64,000 bases of DNA from Pisaster brevispinus (lineage: Eukaryota; Echinodermata; Asteroidea; Forcipulatida; Asteriidae), in assembly GCA_023634235.1 (NCBI GenBank), contig JAMKCF010000003.1, forward strand, positions 10,242,742-10,306,741. Direction: 5' to 3'. Both the position numbers and the translations under genes were made by a program. The notes under the pieces are model-generated. The model was not told where the DNA came from. It did no database searches and saw nothing but the letters and a program-made list of their open reading frames with translations. Below are positions 38,185-50,133 of this stretch, piece by piece. The stretch's first letter is position 1, and each line of letters begins with the position of its first letter.

Positions 38185-38279
38185 GACACTCAACTCTTTG
38201 CGTCATCTGGAAGGTCAGATTAAGCGGATGAACCAGCGCATCGCCATCTCCTTCCATTCATTTAACCACTTCGCTCAAG
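38185..38279 (+). CDS. Candidate internal exon, unrecognised protein
   Basis: The exon lies between acceptor tcgacctgcag (ending 38184) and donor caag/gtaaaatt (gt at 38280-38281). It is 95 bases long, enters with the third base of a codon and leaves with one base of the next. The peptide includes LNSLRHLEGQIKRMNQRI followed by AISFHSFNHFAQ. It is very probably helical: charged and leucine residues alternate in the first half and the second half is aromatic. Codons favour C/G third positions (AAC CTG AAG CGG ATG AAC CAG CGC ATC GCC ATC TCC TTC), in strong contrast with the AT-rich flanks. The frame runs on to a stop at 38374, but composition changes sharply at the donor, as at an exon edge. 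I do not recognise the protein. The pyrimidine tract at the acceptor is only moderate. Confidence 0.55.
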
Positions 38280-39369
38280 GTAAAATTGATCAAATCAATA
38301 GAAGAAAATTGTCCACTATGAAACTAACAAAACATCTTAATTCAATTGTACATTTCTGTTGCATTATTCATTGAGCTTGTCATAAACTTCACAAGATTTG
38401 CAATACTGACGGCATATGTTTGCTACTTCATAATCATGAGGCCTACCTCAAATACAGCATAAGTAAGAACTTGTTTTGAAGCTTATCAATTATAACTACG
38501 ATAAAGCAATACCATGGGTCCATGATGGTGTATGATGGTAAATGACTACAGCCCACATCAGCAGGGAGAGACTCGGTACACACCTGGGGGGCCCCCAAGG
38601 CCTGAACTACTCTAAGAGTCCCATACTCCCTTACTACAGGTCAATGACCATCACTTGGATATCGCCCTTTAGCCCCCTCGCTTGGCCCCCCAAGCGATGA
38701 AGGGATGGGGGGTAAGCAGACTGAGCTGGAATCACCGCTGCGGTCCGCCATCCCAAGACGAAAAAGTCAGAAGAAAACTGATCGAGAGAAAATCCATATC
38801 AGCTGCTGATAGTGTGAGAAGCACAGGAAATGAAGACGGCTTGAATGCGATACTTAACAGATATTTACTCTGATTAATTGGTAGGATTGTCAAGAGACGG
38901 GGTTGGACAATGGGGTTTAAAGCTGCTCCTCCAGAGTTCACACCATCAGAGAGTGTTCACAACAGAGGAAGAGGATGCGTTGAATAGTTGGTGTCTCCGT
39001 TTGATGGACGTCAACATCACCAGAAACTTCCTCCTCAATCATACCTCCATCTTCATGATCAGCACAATCTTTAACATCTGCATCATCATCATCGAAATCC
39101 CCCGCATCATTCTCAACACCATCACCGTTCTCATTCCCCTCCCCCCCTACTCTTCATTATTCATCTCCAAGGGATAAGGTCACTGACTATTGCACTTGTG
39201 AAGTTCAAGGTTTTTGTAGTACAACATGAATGCGGTTGTTGACTTTATCAGCACGTAAACTACCCAGGAAACACACCTGTCCCTGGACAGGTGTCACAAC
39301 CTAATTAACCGCCACTGATGGATTCCTAGCCAACCCTGTAACACATTCATCACCTCAGCACAGCTCTTG

Positions 39370-39980
39370 ATTTGCATACATGAATATTCATCACAAAGGA
39401 GTGCCATCCCAGACTAGAAGCGCATGGCTCCCTACCACTGTCAAGTCTTTTAATGGATTAGTCACCTCTGACCATTTCACAGTCTACCACCTCTGACCAG
39501 CCCAATATTCTCGATATGATTTGCATATACCGTATAAAGATTACTCATTTGCGTCAGGGTTGCTCCCTCATTGAACCATGGAGGAAGGCTGGCTGGACAC
39601 ACCAGATAAACAGATCTGGATTCATCCCGCCATTCTTCACCCCTTCCATTCTTTACCACTGACCATCATCAACTGTCAATCATCTTTGACCATCTACCTG
39701 CCCATGAGAAACTTCCAACCCCCCTCCCAACAAAATGGCGGTTCACATTGGCTAGTCCATGTGGATAATTTACATACACTGCTCATAAATATTCATAGGA
39801 CTTGACCTGTCTCCCAGTGGATGTGAATGTTACAAGCCTATTAGTGAACATTGATGGATCTTTCAAGTGGCACTCAAGCACCATTAGGCCCTTCATTACT
39901 CCATAATGGCTAGCTGGCACTATGATCACTTTACCATTCGCGTCATTAATATACAAGCATCTGCATAGATGAATATTCAT
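39370..39980. promoter_or_regulatory. Cluster of POU-factor-like motifs
   Basis: Octamer words ATTTGCAT occur at 39370-39377 and 39519-39526. The palindrome ATGAATATTCAT, which fits the POU dimer (MORE) consensus ATG(A/C)ATAT(G/T)CAT, occurs exactly at 39380-39391 and 39969-39980, with a one-base variant at 39785-39796. The first octamer and palindrome are two bases apart. It could be an enhancer or a repeated AT-rich word; no conservation data are available. Confidence 0.35.
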
Positions 39981-40582
39981 GAGCATGTGGCCTGCACTTA
40001 ATGGTTAACAACACATTCTACAGACATGTGTGTTTGTACAAAATAGAAGACTTGACCTAAAATACAGTGGTGAGAATGATTCTTGACATGATTTGATATG
40101 AGATTGATGTATTATCTCAAATTCAATTCATACACAAAATGTTCATAAATCCATGACCTTTGAATTACAACACACCATTACCTTAAGACAAGTCCAAAAT
40201 TTAAGGAGTCCTTCATAACAAAATCAATATATAGCGTTTGCGATTTTTCACTCTTGATTTTAAAACTCAGAGGTATTGTCGGTGTACTGTTATTACACAA
40301 GTTTGAGGACAGTTACGTCTTCTCTCTCAAGGTGTACTTGGATGAAGCTACATGTACGCACAATTGCTAAATTGCAAAAAAAGTAAGACAATACATGGCG
40401 GCCATTATTACTTGAAGTTAACTGACCATAATATTCCCAATCTTTAATGACATCCATGTGGCATTTAGCTTGTCACGCAATCTGTAGAGCCGCGCATGCT
40501 CTCTTCGCTCAGTTATCATTACCACTAGCAGCTGGATATCAGTGGGAATTCATCCTGATTCTGTGATTCCACAAGGGTACAG

Positions 40583-40720
40583 GCAATGGGAGATATCATG
40601 ACCTATAACAGAGGGTGGGCCACCATGGCCGTGTACATGACCAACTGCTGGACCTACTGTACCAGCATTGAAGGAGGCTCTTCTTGCCTTCATTTTGATG
40701 AGTTGCACAGAAGGAAGGAA
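40583..40720 (+). CDS. Coding-like stretch, possible exon, weak borders
   Basis: After a possible acceptor (gggtacag ending 40582) the plus frame starts GCA ATG and encodes MGDIMTYNRGWATMAVYMTN followed by CWTYCTS. Codon use is coding-like (ATC ATG ACC TAT AAC, GCC ACC ATG GCC GTG TAC ATG ACC AAC TGC TGG ACC TAC). The frame stays open to 40885, but no convincing GT donor was found after the GC-balanced part. The minus strand of the same DNA is also open, in a Gly/His/Pro-rich frame, so the strand is uncertain. It may be an exon, an unprocessed ORF, or chance. Confidence 0.22.
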
Positions 40721-41880
40721 AAAAATGCGGCATGTTTTTGTGCGGATTGTATTTCTCCATTATGCTTGGCAAATATGTCCTTGCAATATACGTACAATAC
40801 ATTTCAAATTACCAAGTCACTCTTTACTATGAAATTTACTTTTCAAACGGTAAGCCTGTGCAGAATTTCAAGCCCATTTCTTTAGAAAAGCAATTTCTCA
40901 TGCTTTTACTACAAGAGCTAAAGGTTTTTTAAAATTATATATCACAACCATTTAGAAGGAATACTACACTAAAACTAAAACTACAAGAAATCATTCCGCC
41001 GGGATATCTAGTCTGCTCAGAACTATAAGGTCATTAGGGAAATTTGTATGTTGTTTTTATAAAATTGCTATAGAGTATTTTGGAGCTCCTGGTAAATGAG
41101 GTTTATTGATCAAGAGTGGTCTACAATGTATTTGTTTGGCATTTATTTTCTAAGTTAAATATTCATTTGTTAATTTTGATTTATTTTTTTCAAATTTACA
41201 TGCATTTTTCATTTCATGACCTTTTGATCATTACAAATATGTAATTGCAAATACTCAATAACATGAGTATTAACATTTAGTCAAATGTTCACATTTTCCC
41301 ACCTGCTGATAACAGTAGTTTTTTTAAAAATAGTTAGCGTTCCCAAAATGGGGCATCCGTTGGTTGAATATATTACCAAGCACCTCTCCTACTGCTAATA
41401 TCTACCCTAATTGCCAATGAATTTCAAACGCAATTTGATGTTCACACGTTGGGGAAAGACGTCAGTACGGTTTAAAACATTTTCACACTGCTGGTCTAGT
41501 GTACGCAATTAACTGCAAAACACCTCAGATGTTGAATGTGCGATATTTTGGTTCAAAGCATTTGTGTACGCTGCTTCGTTTTTGCCACAAGATGCTTTGA
41601 ATGTTAAAGGGGAACACCAACAAGCGACGGGAATTTATGTCATTTAGCGATGCAGAGTTATATCAACATCTTCGGAAGGCCTGTAAAGACAACATTACAT
41701 TGTGGCTTGGGGCCATTCCAATTTTATTAAGTTGGTTTAGGGGTTGTTTTTTTTTAGGAGCTGGAAAATGTTGGGGGGAAAAAAGCATGATATTAAATGT
41801 TGTATACATGTATATCTGTAAATTCAATGGATGACAATTATATGCTGGGCATTATACAGAGATGCCAGCGTTTGCAACTT

Positions 41881-42042
41881 GCAATCAGGTAGGTTTTGTA
41901 CAACAATTGGGGACATGTTTTACATTCAACAGAATTGGGAAAAGGTTCCAATAATCAGGGAGATTTTGGTTAATTTATTCATTAGAACATGGAAAGAGTT
42001 TATTCTCAGGGAACTTTCGGCAGCATCAGGGAGAGATGGCAG
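41881..42042 (+). repeat. Dispersed repeat, copy 2
   Basis: It is collinear with 10241-10397, with small insertions and deletions. Same orientation. Family unknown. Confidence 0.5.
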
Positions 42043-42178
42043 CTCTGTTCAGACAGGGGTTTGCCTCCATCTCCAAATTCTACGTCAAATCCAAGAGACC
42101 CAGATTCTGATTCTTATACATTTATCTTTAATATCCATTACATTTGCTCTACTCTTTTGAACTATTTTAATTATTGAT

Positions 42179-42222
42179 TCGAATGAATGAATGAAAGACT
42201 AAATGAAGGGATGAATGAATCA
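42179..42222. repeat. GAAT microsatellite, imperfect
   Basis: Repeated gaat/gaaa/gatg tetramers. Confidence 0.7.
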
Positions 42223-44470
42223 GAGTACACTTGTGGTGAGATTTATTTATCCTTCTTGTACCTGAACACATGAATGAAATGTCAAGTGCTACCATATATA
42301 AAAGCGCTTAAAAATGGGTTGTGAGAATTTTTTATATTTATTTGCCACACTTATAACTCTGCACTACCCTACCAAAATTTACAAAGTGATGATGAATTGA
42401 TCTGGACTTTCTATTTGTGGTAAAAGAACGAAACTAAATTGAACTGCTACAAATTGCTTACTAACCGGATTGACCTTAACACCAAAAACAAATTAAAGGG
42501 GGCCTGAGGTTCAGAGGTTCAGAAATAGAAATCTGAAGATCTTCTCAAGATTGAAATGCATAAAAAGAAAGAGTTAACCTGGCAGGTTCAATTTGACCCT
42601 TTCTGACTTTGATTAAATGGACAGTTTTCTCTTTTTAGAGTAGTAAACCAAAAGAGATGAGCTTTTTCCATGAATGAAAATGACCAAATTATAACTAGTA
42701 GTGAACACACAATTTGCAAACAAGTGTTATTTATCTATCGGGACTTTGTTGTAGTTTTTTCACCCACATTTGTTTGCATTTGACAACAAAGCAATAGTTT
42801 CATCAAGGGAGGGGGCAATAGACCTATAGTGCGGCCATCTTGATCTTCTCCCATTCAAATCAATGTAACCAAACTGAGGCTGGAAGGAGAAATGGTCTGG
42901 TTCCTTTTTGTACAATGACTATTTAGCATCTGTTATTGTTATTGGATACAGGGAACATGACCAAAATGGTGGCAGCATGGTAAAGGTCTATAATGTGTTT
43001 ATTCAGCTTTCCTCTCTCCTGTACAGTCACAGAAAAGTATGCTTTGCTTGTGCTTGTCGTCATGATCTGGATCTGTTACTTTGACTGGGCGTTGAATCTT
43101 GCGACAGGTGCGACATGGCATTTTGGTTACATCATCCAGTATTAAGGGACGGGTACCAAACTATTCTGTTTACACCGCATATTACACTTCCCGTCTGACA
43201 CCCAAACCCAGGGCCGTTGGTCTTGCACACCGAGCAGTGCACATGGGCTGTTCTCACGGTTAAGCACATCCCGCTGCGTTGTATTATTTGATATCAAGAC
43301 ATGAGGGAGGCACAGAGTCAGATTGCGTACTGTATGTAAGTAGCATGCACAATGTTTGGTTGGATTGTTGGGGTTTTGTTTTTTCTTCTTCGGACTTGGT
43401 TTTCTGATACTTTACATTGACTTGTTTTAATTTCTTTTGTTTGAAATATTCTATCCCTGATATTTCAACAAAATAATTCGCTACAATCCGTAAACCAACT
43501 AATAATATTGGAACAGCCTTAATTAGAAGTGCAATATATGAAAAACATAATTTGATGATCAGTTTTAAAACACATTTATCTCTCGTTATTATACTCATAA
43601 TGTCCTCAATCTAACTAAAAAGAGGCCTACTTAAAATAATGACTTGTTTGCTATAAATTGATTTGATTAAATAAGGAAAAAGAACGAGAGAAAACAGGTT
43701 TCTATGTGTGTTTTTCTATTACTTTGCCAACGCGCAAAGATCCCGCAATCTATTCTAGGTATCTTCACCTCGATAAATCTAAATGTAGTTTCTCGTCGAC
43801 GCCACTTTATTTCAGCCTGACTCCACTGTGATTATACTTCTTGCACATGGCTTGATGGCAAACACGAGCCCCAGAATGTGTGCCCAGCCATCCTGTCGTG
43901 CTATGGCCGGCCAGGGTGACAATACGCACTGTTACACAAACATTAACCATGGCAATTAAGTTAGCCTTTACCCAATCAGACTATTAGTCACACAATGTTT
44001 TCAGCTCCCAAATTGGGAACACCCAAATGAGGAAGCTCTAATTCATGCGCCTTTGTTTCACATAATTCTCAGTCGGCCAGATAATTACCACTCTTAGTAA
44101 TTACACTCAATTCAGGTACGCAGGACATTTGTTTTTCATTTCATCCACATGCCATTTTTAGAAAACTCACTCCCACGGGGAATCAACCACAACAATTGAC
44201 AGGGAGTTAAAGCAAAAGCAACAGCAGTTTATTACAACCATTCAGATATATTATTAGGTAGGTTTTTTTTTTACCGAGTCTATAATAAAGCCAGTAAACG
44301 ATGTGGGAATTCCTATTTCTGTAAATGCGAATGGTAGGCATTGTCTATTTGTCTGGATGCTGCCCGTGCGTCTTCAATTTGGTTGAAATCATATATGGGG
44401 ATAGCTACGGGGGCGCTGCTCAGACTATAAGGTATATCTGGGAGTATCTTTGTTTTATCCATGTGAGGAG

Positions 44471-44543
44471 ATGGCAACAAGGAGCCGTGGGGTAGGAGAC
44501 ATCCTGAGCGCTATGTCATCAATAGCTGGACTGCAGGCAGCAG
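44471..44543 (+). CDS. Possible first coding exon, small ORF
   Basis: An ATG at 44471 in a favourable context (G at -3 and G at +4) opens MATRSRGVGDILSAMSSIAG followed by LQAA. A possible donor gcagcag/gtacac lies after 44543; without splicing the frame ends at TAA 44558-44560, giving 29 residues. The start resembles a basic N-terminus followed by a weakly hydrophobic helix, for example a targeting segment, but this is speculative. No promoter element is convincing. It could equally be a chance ORF. Confidence 0.18.
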
Positions 44544-46052
44544 GTACACGGCTTCCATAACACACGGTAGAGAGAGAGGAGCTGTGCGCAGCTACCTCCA
44601 AGAAGGAGAAAAATATCTTCCGTTGTTTCTCTTTCCATCAGCCGCATCGTTACCAACTCTCAATGAGACATCTTCGCGCTATCGTTTTCAATCGCCCACG
44701 GCTATTCCATCTGGCCAGCGTTGGGCCGACTTGCCATCGACGTACGTACGATTCAAGGGGAGAAACTGCTGACATGCACTGCATTGTCAGCGTTGTGAAT
44801 AGGACCCAACGCCCACCCTGCATTATTAATATCATTGCTGTGTGTTTAAGAGGAAGACATTATAAAGATATTACATGAATGTATGAGAGATTTAAACATC
44901 TGTGCTGAGTGAATGGTAGGGGGTAAAGACGATGATGAATAAGAATGGGTTCGCTCCTTTACTGGTCGTTTGGTCAACGCTGCAATAAGGAGCCACATAA
45001 AGATTTTATGTCGCGGTCAGCAACATGATAAAAACAAGAGACTTGGGGAACTAAATTGGAAATGACATTATCAGGAAGTTTTCTTTCCACACCCAGATGG
45101 GAATGTAGATGCGCACATCCTAGAGAAAACAGTAAAGAGTACATGTCTGACATATAGCCAATGACAAAGTAGTCATGTTTGGTAAACAAACTAATTGCTG
45201 ATTATTTCACATTTTGCAGTCATTAATCAAAACCACCGGCTGACTTCAGTTTGCACATGACAAATAACGCAGTAATATCTTAAGGACAACATTTTAATTA
45301 CAAAACTGGGAAGGACAGGACTCGGATTTTGTCCAAGACTCTTCCACTTTAACCGAGGCAGAATTCAAGTCTGAACATGTTGGAGTAATTCACTCTGTGC
45401 AAGGGCTGCTGGGTGGGAATCCCAAATGCACTGGATATACTTGACAGCCACTGCTACCCTCAGGTACAACCATGCACGTCAACAACGCAAGCACAATCTC
45501 TTTCCCGACTTAGCAAATATACTGGTAAGCTCAGACGGAGGGAAACCTGCGGAAACATGATCAGCATGGATCAGTGTGAATTTACCGCCTCTCACATGTA
45601 TAATCACCCGCAAAAACCGTCCACAGAAAAGAACATTCCAACCTATATAAAGCAATATTGATCAGTGTGAGGACAGGGCTTGTTAAGGCTTGTGATCATG
45701 CAAAATTGCTCATTTCAAGAAAATACTGATGGGGGAAAAAAGCAGCATGGATCAGAGTGACTTAACCACTTTTGACTGAGTGTACCATAATGCCAACAGA
45801 AATTGTAGATAAAGACATCTGAGCAGCATGGAAAAGTGTGAAAATTAGGCCTGGTATCTCCACTGTCATACTGAGCTGTATGGGTCTAAAGGGATGAAGC
45901 ATTGATCTCTGTCCTTAGTTTTCAAGAAACCGTACCCACCTTTTAACCAAAAGATAAGCTTTCACATTGAGAAAGCAACAATTTATTTTCTTGATCAATA
46001 CCAATCATGTACATGTACTTTGTCTGAGAGTTGAGTTACTTACGAAAAAAAA

Positions 46053-46517
46053 ATGGAACGTGAGGATGAAAGTTACCATGGAAACAATTCCCACCACGTT
46101 GAAACGAAGAAGAACCAAATAGCTGGCATACCTGAGGGTTCATGGACGCACTCTGCGTGCCTGACTGGCTTGGCAAGTTATGAGGTGCAGTCAGGCGTTC
46201 ATGACCCTTTTATGAGAAATTTTCCGGTTGGTAACGGGTACAATACTGAGGATATTATGGAGAACGTTGCCCCAAGGCCATGCATTCACTACTTTTCTAT
46301 AAAGGGCGTCAAAATAGTCTTGCTGGCGGAATACTTCTGTTCCCATAATGGAGTATTTAGTCATTTGCCTATAACATACAATGTAGATACAGGGGGAAGG
46401 GTGTGCTATAATCAACTCAGGAAGCTTGGAGGGACCAGTGATTGTGTTAGCGGAGGACTTTCCAATCTTCAGGATGTGTCTAAAACAGCGGAAACGCTAA
46501 TCACAATGGCAATATGA
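46053..46517 (+). other. Longest ORF in the window (154 codons), no family recognised
   Basis: The ATG-initiated frame starts MEREDESYHGNNSHHVETKK and runs to TGA. It has no recognisable motif, no signal peptide and mixed codon use. The DNA contains short words reminiscent of dispersed repeats. A single 154-codon ORF in 64 kb of six frames can arise by chance or from decayed repeat DNA. I would not call it a gene without transcript evidence. Confidence 0.15.
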
Positions 46518-48139
46518 AAGAGCCATCAGATCTGCCAATTTAACCCCCCCCCCCCCACTCCATTGGAAAATAGACTGGGACAAAAACTACTTCTCTCAAA
46601 GTATTTCTGCACGACACAACCTTGAATGGGGTTACACCTTTCACACAAGTCTCCTGGAGTGTTTTCTTTCTGGGATGGATATTCGGTTGTTGTATTTGTC
46701 ATCACTCTCGCAACGCAATGTGCGACCTTTAAATTGAGGGGGGGGAAAAAACAGCACACTTTCCCATCCATGTCATTCAAAACTGATACAAAAGAATTCT
46801 TTCGTCACCAGAAGTACGCACAAAAGCAGCAATTTGTTAGAGTCCCAGGCTTTTTGATTTCATACAATAGTCTAACCTTGTAACACCCTAAGTGCTTTTT
46901 TTATATTCCCTTTGAAAACATAAATAGTGGGGTTTTTTTTCCCCGGTTGTCAATGCATTTATCTGCATGCACTGAAACTGCATGAACGCAGCAAGAGGCT
47001 TAACAAAATATTTAATCACACAACCAACTGGATATTTAAATAAAGGGAAACTAATTGTAATAAATAAATTATTTCACATTCATAGCTTTTAATTTCTGGT
47101 TGGTAAATGTCCAATTGTGTAAAGAAAAGCTTCTATCTTTTCATTTTGTTTCTGAAAAAGTTTCACAATATATTCATAAATTTTTCAATTTTTTCATTTT
47201 TGAACAAGAGTCAACATCCTTGATCTAAGACCAAAGAATACCGAGGAACAGAATGGAGTTTACAAAAAAGTTCTCATATAAATGGTTTCTGAACAAAACT
47301 ATTCAAATTGAAGCCTAAAGATTGATTAAATCTTCCCCCCATGCTGTGCACTTATTGTTTGAAAAACATTTTAAAAAAGCGGGAAAACAAACACCCTAGA
47401 AATAATTTAATAGCGATTTCATGGACAAAGATGTATGGAGAATGAAATACACAAGGTCAAACCACTTGCATCCTACAAGATTGTGCGTCCACCATATGGG
47501 CTCCGTTGGAACGAAGAAGAGAGAAAAAAAATGAAGCAATTTTCGTGGAGGACTGTTTTAGTGTCTGACCCAATGAGACAAAATTTATCTCGAGTCCTTG
47601 TAGATGTATATTCAGGTATTTGAACAATGCAATCAAATTAAGACATTAATTGCCTCTAGCTCTTCAGTGAAATAGAAATTGAAAAACGGTGGCACGTCTA
47701 TCTAGAATTGGAATCAATCACACTGCAAATGCAAAAAGAAATTCCACAAAAATATTCACGTAAAAAGAAAATCAATAAAAAAAAAATCTGTGAAATGACT
47801 GCAATCATTTTGGAGTAAAGCAAAACTCCTCATTGGTTATCTTGTAATGTTAATGGATAAAAAAAAACCATCCAGTCACTCCTGAGCAAATAATAAAACA
47901 TCGCCAAATATTTATTTCTTTGGGAAGTTTTCCTCCTCGAGCTATTTGGTATCAAATGCCTGCACCTTATTAACAATAATAACAACAGGCTGTTAAACTT
48001 GGTATCAAAGTGTCCTACACTATGACTACCCCATGTTCATTGAGCCTTAAGCATTCCTGAAACCATCTCAGCTCCTTAGCAATATGCAGCACCAGCAGCC
48101 AAATGGGTGCACAGACTGCTAATCATTCACATCAACAAT

Positions 48140-48310
48140 CTCTACCCTCGCAGGTACCCATTGACTCCTAGGTGATGAGAAGCAATTATAGTCAAGTGTC
48201 TTGCATGCCCAAGAACATAAGATTCACAACCGGGATTCAAACTCACACTGGTAACTCGGCCATCAGAACTTTAGTTCGATGCTCTACACCACTCGACCAT
48301 GACACTCTAA
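48140..48310 (-). mobile_element. tRNA-derived SINE with body
   Basis: The minus strand reads a Leu/Ser-type tRNA-like head (atggtcgagtggtgtagagc), a B-box gtttgaatccc (48232-48242) and then a body with the words gcaagacacttgactataat and gggtacctgcgagggtag, typical of animal SINE bodies. It lies about 50 bp left of the fold-back element. Confidence 0.55.
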
Positions 48311-48360
48311 ATTGCTTAACGACCGCGCTAATGTTGTTGAGAAACATCCAAGTCAAATCA

Positions 48361-48505
48361 ATGGGAGACTTTCGAACGCTTGGTGGCAGCAGACTTACCA
48401 GGCAAATTTCCATTGTTTACATAGTTTTGAGCATGCCCACATTATCGAGAACAATGGATTTACCTGGTAAGTCTGCTGCCACCTAGCGTCCCAAAAGTCC
48501 CCCAT
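48361..48505. mobile_element. Fold-back (hairpin) element with paired CTCF-like motifs
   Basis: Arms at 48361-48417 and 48450-48505 are inverted copies of each other separated by a 32-base loop. They share a perfect 19-base core, tggcagcagacttaccagg. Each arm carries a GCT(A/T)GGTGGCAGC word similar to the CTCF core, pointing in opposite directions. The right arm contains ctggtaagt, which would serve as a 5' splice donor. This is probably a MITE or an inverted duplicate of one; no target duplication is evident. Confidence 0.65.
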
Positions 48506-49135
48506 GATTGAGAACGTCAATTTTTCACCAAAGATAGTACAAAATACATACCGGCTTCGTATTTAGTACAATTAAAATGACAGCTAAATTATTTTTGTAA
48601 AATGGGTTAGGAGAGAAGTATCTTTTCAGAGTTTTTTTTATTTTGGATAATCCAATGAGTTCTACATGTAGCTGGTTTTACATGCACTTGGAACCATATT
48701 TGCTAATTGTATTAATAAACTTATCATACTTCATAACAACTGCCGGCCAAATGTAACAAATATAATCAATAATAAAATTTGGTCTGCCTTTAATATTAAG
48801 ATATGGATTATGTAAAATGGACTTTAAATTTTGAACCTTTTAATCGACAAATCTGAATAAATCTATCATTTGAAGAGGAAAAAAAAACACCGTTGAGACC
48901 TTATTTTTGAACAAACCATTTTGCAAGACATACTGTGTCACTGGTCCTGAGATTGAGAGGCAGTTGAGGAGATGACTGGAAAGGCACCTAACACCCAGGG
49001 TAATATCTGTATGCAGGGCAGGTGGTCTATTCAAGAAAGTGATGCGAATAACATGTTTGAATCACTCAGAAATGGTTGGGGTTTATTTGATCTGCCAGAC
49101 CCAGGGTGCTTTACAACAATAACCCCCCCCCCCCC

Positions 49136-49253
49136 TCCCAATCCCACCACCTCCCAATCCCACCACCTCCCAATCCCACCACCTCCCAATCCCACCACCT
49201 CCCAATCCCACCACCTCCCAATCCCACCACCTCCCAATCCCACCACCTCCCAA
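49136..49253 (+). repeat. 16-bp tandem repeat, about 7 copies
   Basis: The unit is cccaatcccaccacct, almost perfect, preceded by a C13 run. Because 16 is not a multiple of 3, all frames stay open on both strands, giving artificial proline/histidine- and glycine/tryptophan-rich ORFs. These are not genes. Confidence 0.9.
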
Positions 49254-49561
49254 ATGGAAAGTGTGCAGGGATAGGGTTATTTTTAAAGCATAAGCACAAC
49301 ATTGTTTAGTGACAAAGACCAGTGTCAACATTTGAAATACATGAATTAACAAACCTGTGAAAATTAACCACAATCAGTAGTAGGAGTCAAAATTTGAGAC
49401 AATTGTGCCAAACCCCTCCCCCCCAAAAAAAAAAAAACTAAAACATTATGTATTCAGTGCTTTCAAACGCCAAGTTCTTGACTTGCAAGATCAAAACAAA
49501 TTATTTTACAAATTTTTCAATAGCGTTAACATTTCAGGCAAAAATATTTTGTAAATATGTG

Positions 49562-49720
49562 AAGCTCGGTTGTCTAATGGTAAGACATCTAATCTAGCAA
49601 TGCAAAGATCGTGGGGTTTGAATCCCACCCGAGTGATTTGCCTGCAGATTGGTTTTTCACAGAACTTGGGAAAGTGCTGAGTATACAGTGCTTAATACAC
49701 ATCGGTGTTGGTGTAAGGGT
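49562..49720 (+). mobile_element. tRNA-derived SINE with body
   Basis: The head CTCGGTT (49565-49571) pairs with ACCCGAG (49627-49633) at 6 of 7 positions. The D-arm GTCT/AGAC is intact. The T-arm has the B-box ggtttgaatcc (49615-49625) and a GTGGG/CCCAC stem. A body follows (ttgggaaagtgctgagtata, acacatcggtgttgg). It keeps much of the tRNA fold, but the body argues for a SINE rather than a tRNA gene. Confidence 0.6.
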
Positions 49721-50103
49721 AAAACCACGCTCTGATCTATTAAAACATTTACATTGTCAATCTTAAACCAAGGCTGTGCACACCCTTGTGAAAGAAGAGG
49801 TCCAGGTATCCAGTTGAACATTACAGCGCTACGGAAGCTAATTTTCTCCAAATGTACACAAAGGGAGATACAGCTTTTTCTCCTTCAACGGTTTTGTACC
49901 AAACGTTAGGTTTTTTTTCTCCTTCAAGTCATAATTAAGTCCGAGAGCTTGTATTATAATCACAGGTTTGACCGAGCCGTCGTCAACATGTGCAAGTTTG
50001 TCCTGATACCTCTTTGATCTTCAGCCTCTGTGCATGAAATAAAATGGACTAATTCCTCCAGCTAAAATCTAGAATAATTGCAATTCCCTGTTGGAAGGTG
50101 GTT

Positions 50104-50133
50104 GTGTGTGTGTGTGTGTGTGGGGGGGGGGGG
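50104..50133. repeat. GT microsatellite followed by G12
   Basis: A (TG)9 run passes directly into a 12-G tract. Confidence 0.85.

Larger units (their letters stand above)
38280..44470. other. Mostly non-coding stretch with possible regulatory clusters
   Basis: It holds a degenerate CATCATCATC-type stretch (39050-39130), the POU-like motif cluster (39370-39980), the weak coding-like stretch at 40583, the second copy of a dispersed repeat (41881-42042) and a GAAT microsatellite (42179-42222). No other exon was recognised. Confidence 0.45.

Noticed and set aside
38633..38665. Possible terminal exon after the 38185 exon (VNDHHLDIAL then stop)
   Set aside because: The acceptor is weak and joining it in the phase left by the 38185 exon gives an almost immediate stop.
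39050..39130. Acidic minus-strand reading frame rich in Asp and Glu
   Set aside because: Best explained by a decayed CATCATC-type trinucleotide repeat.
49031..49373. Overlapping proline-, histidine- and glycine/tryptophan-rich ORFs on both strands
   Set aside because: They are produced by a 16-bp tandem repeat that keeps all frames open.
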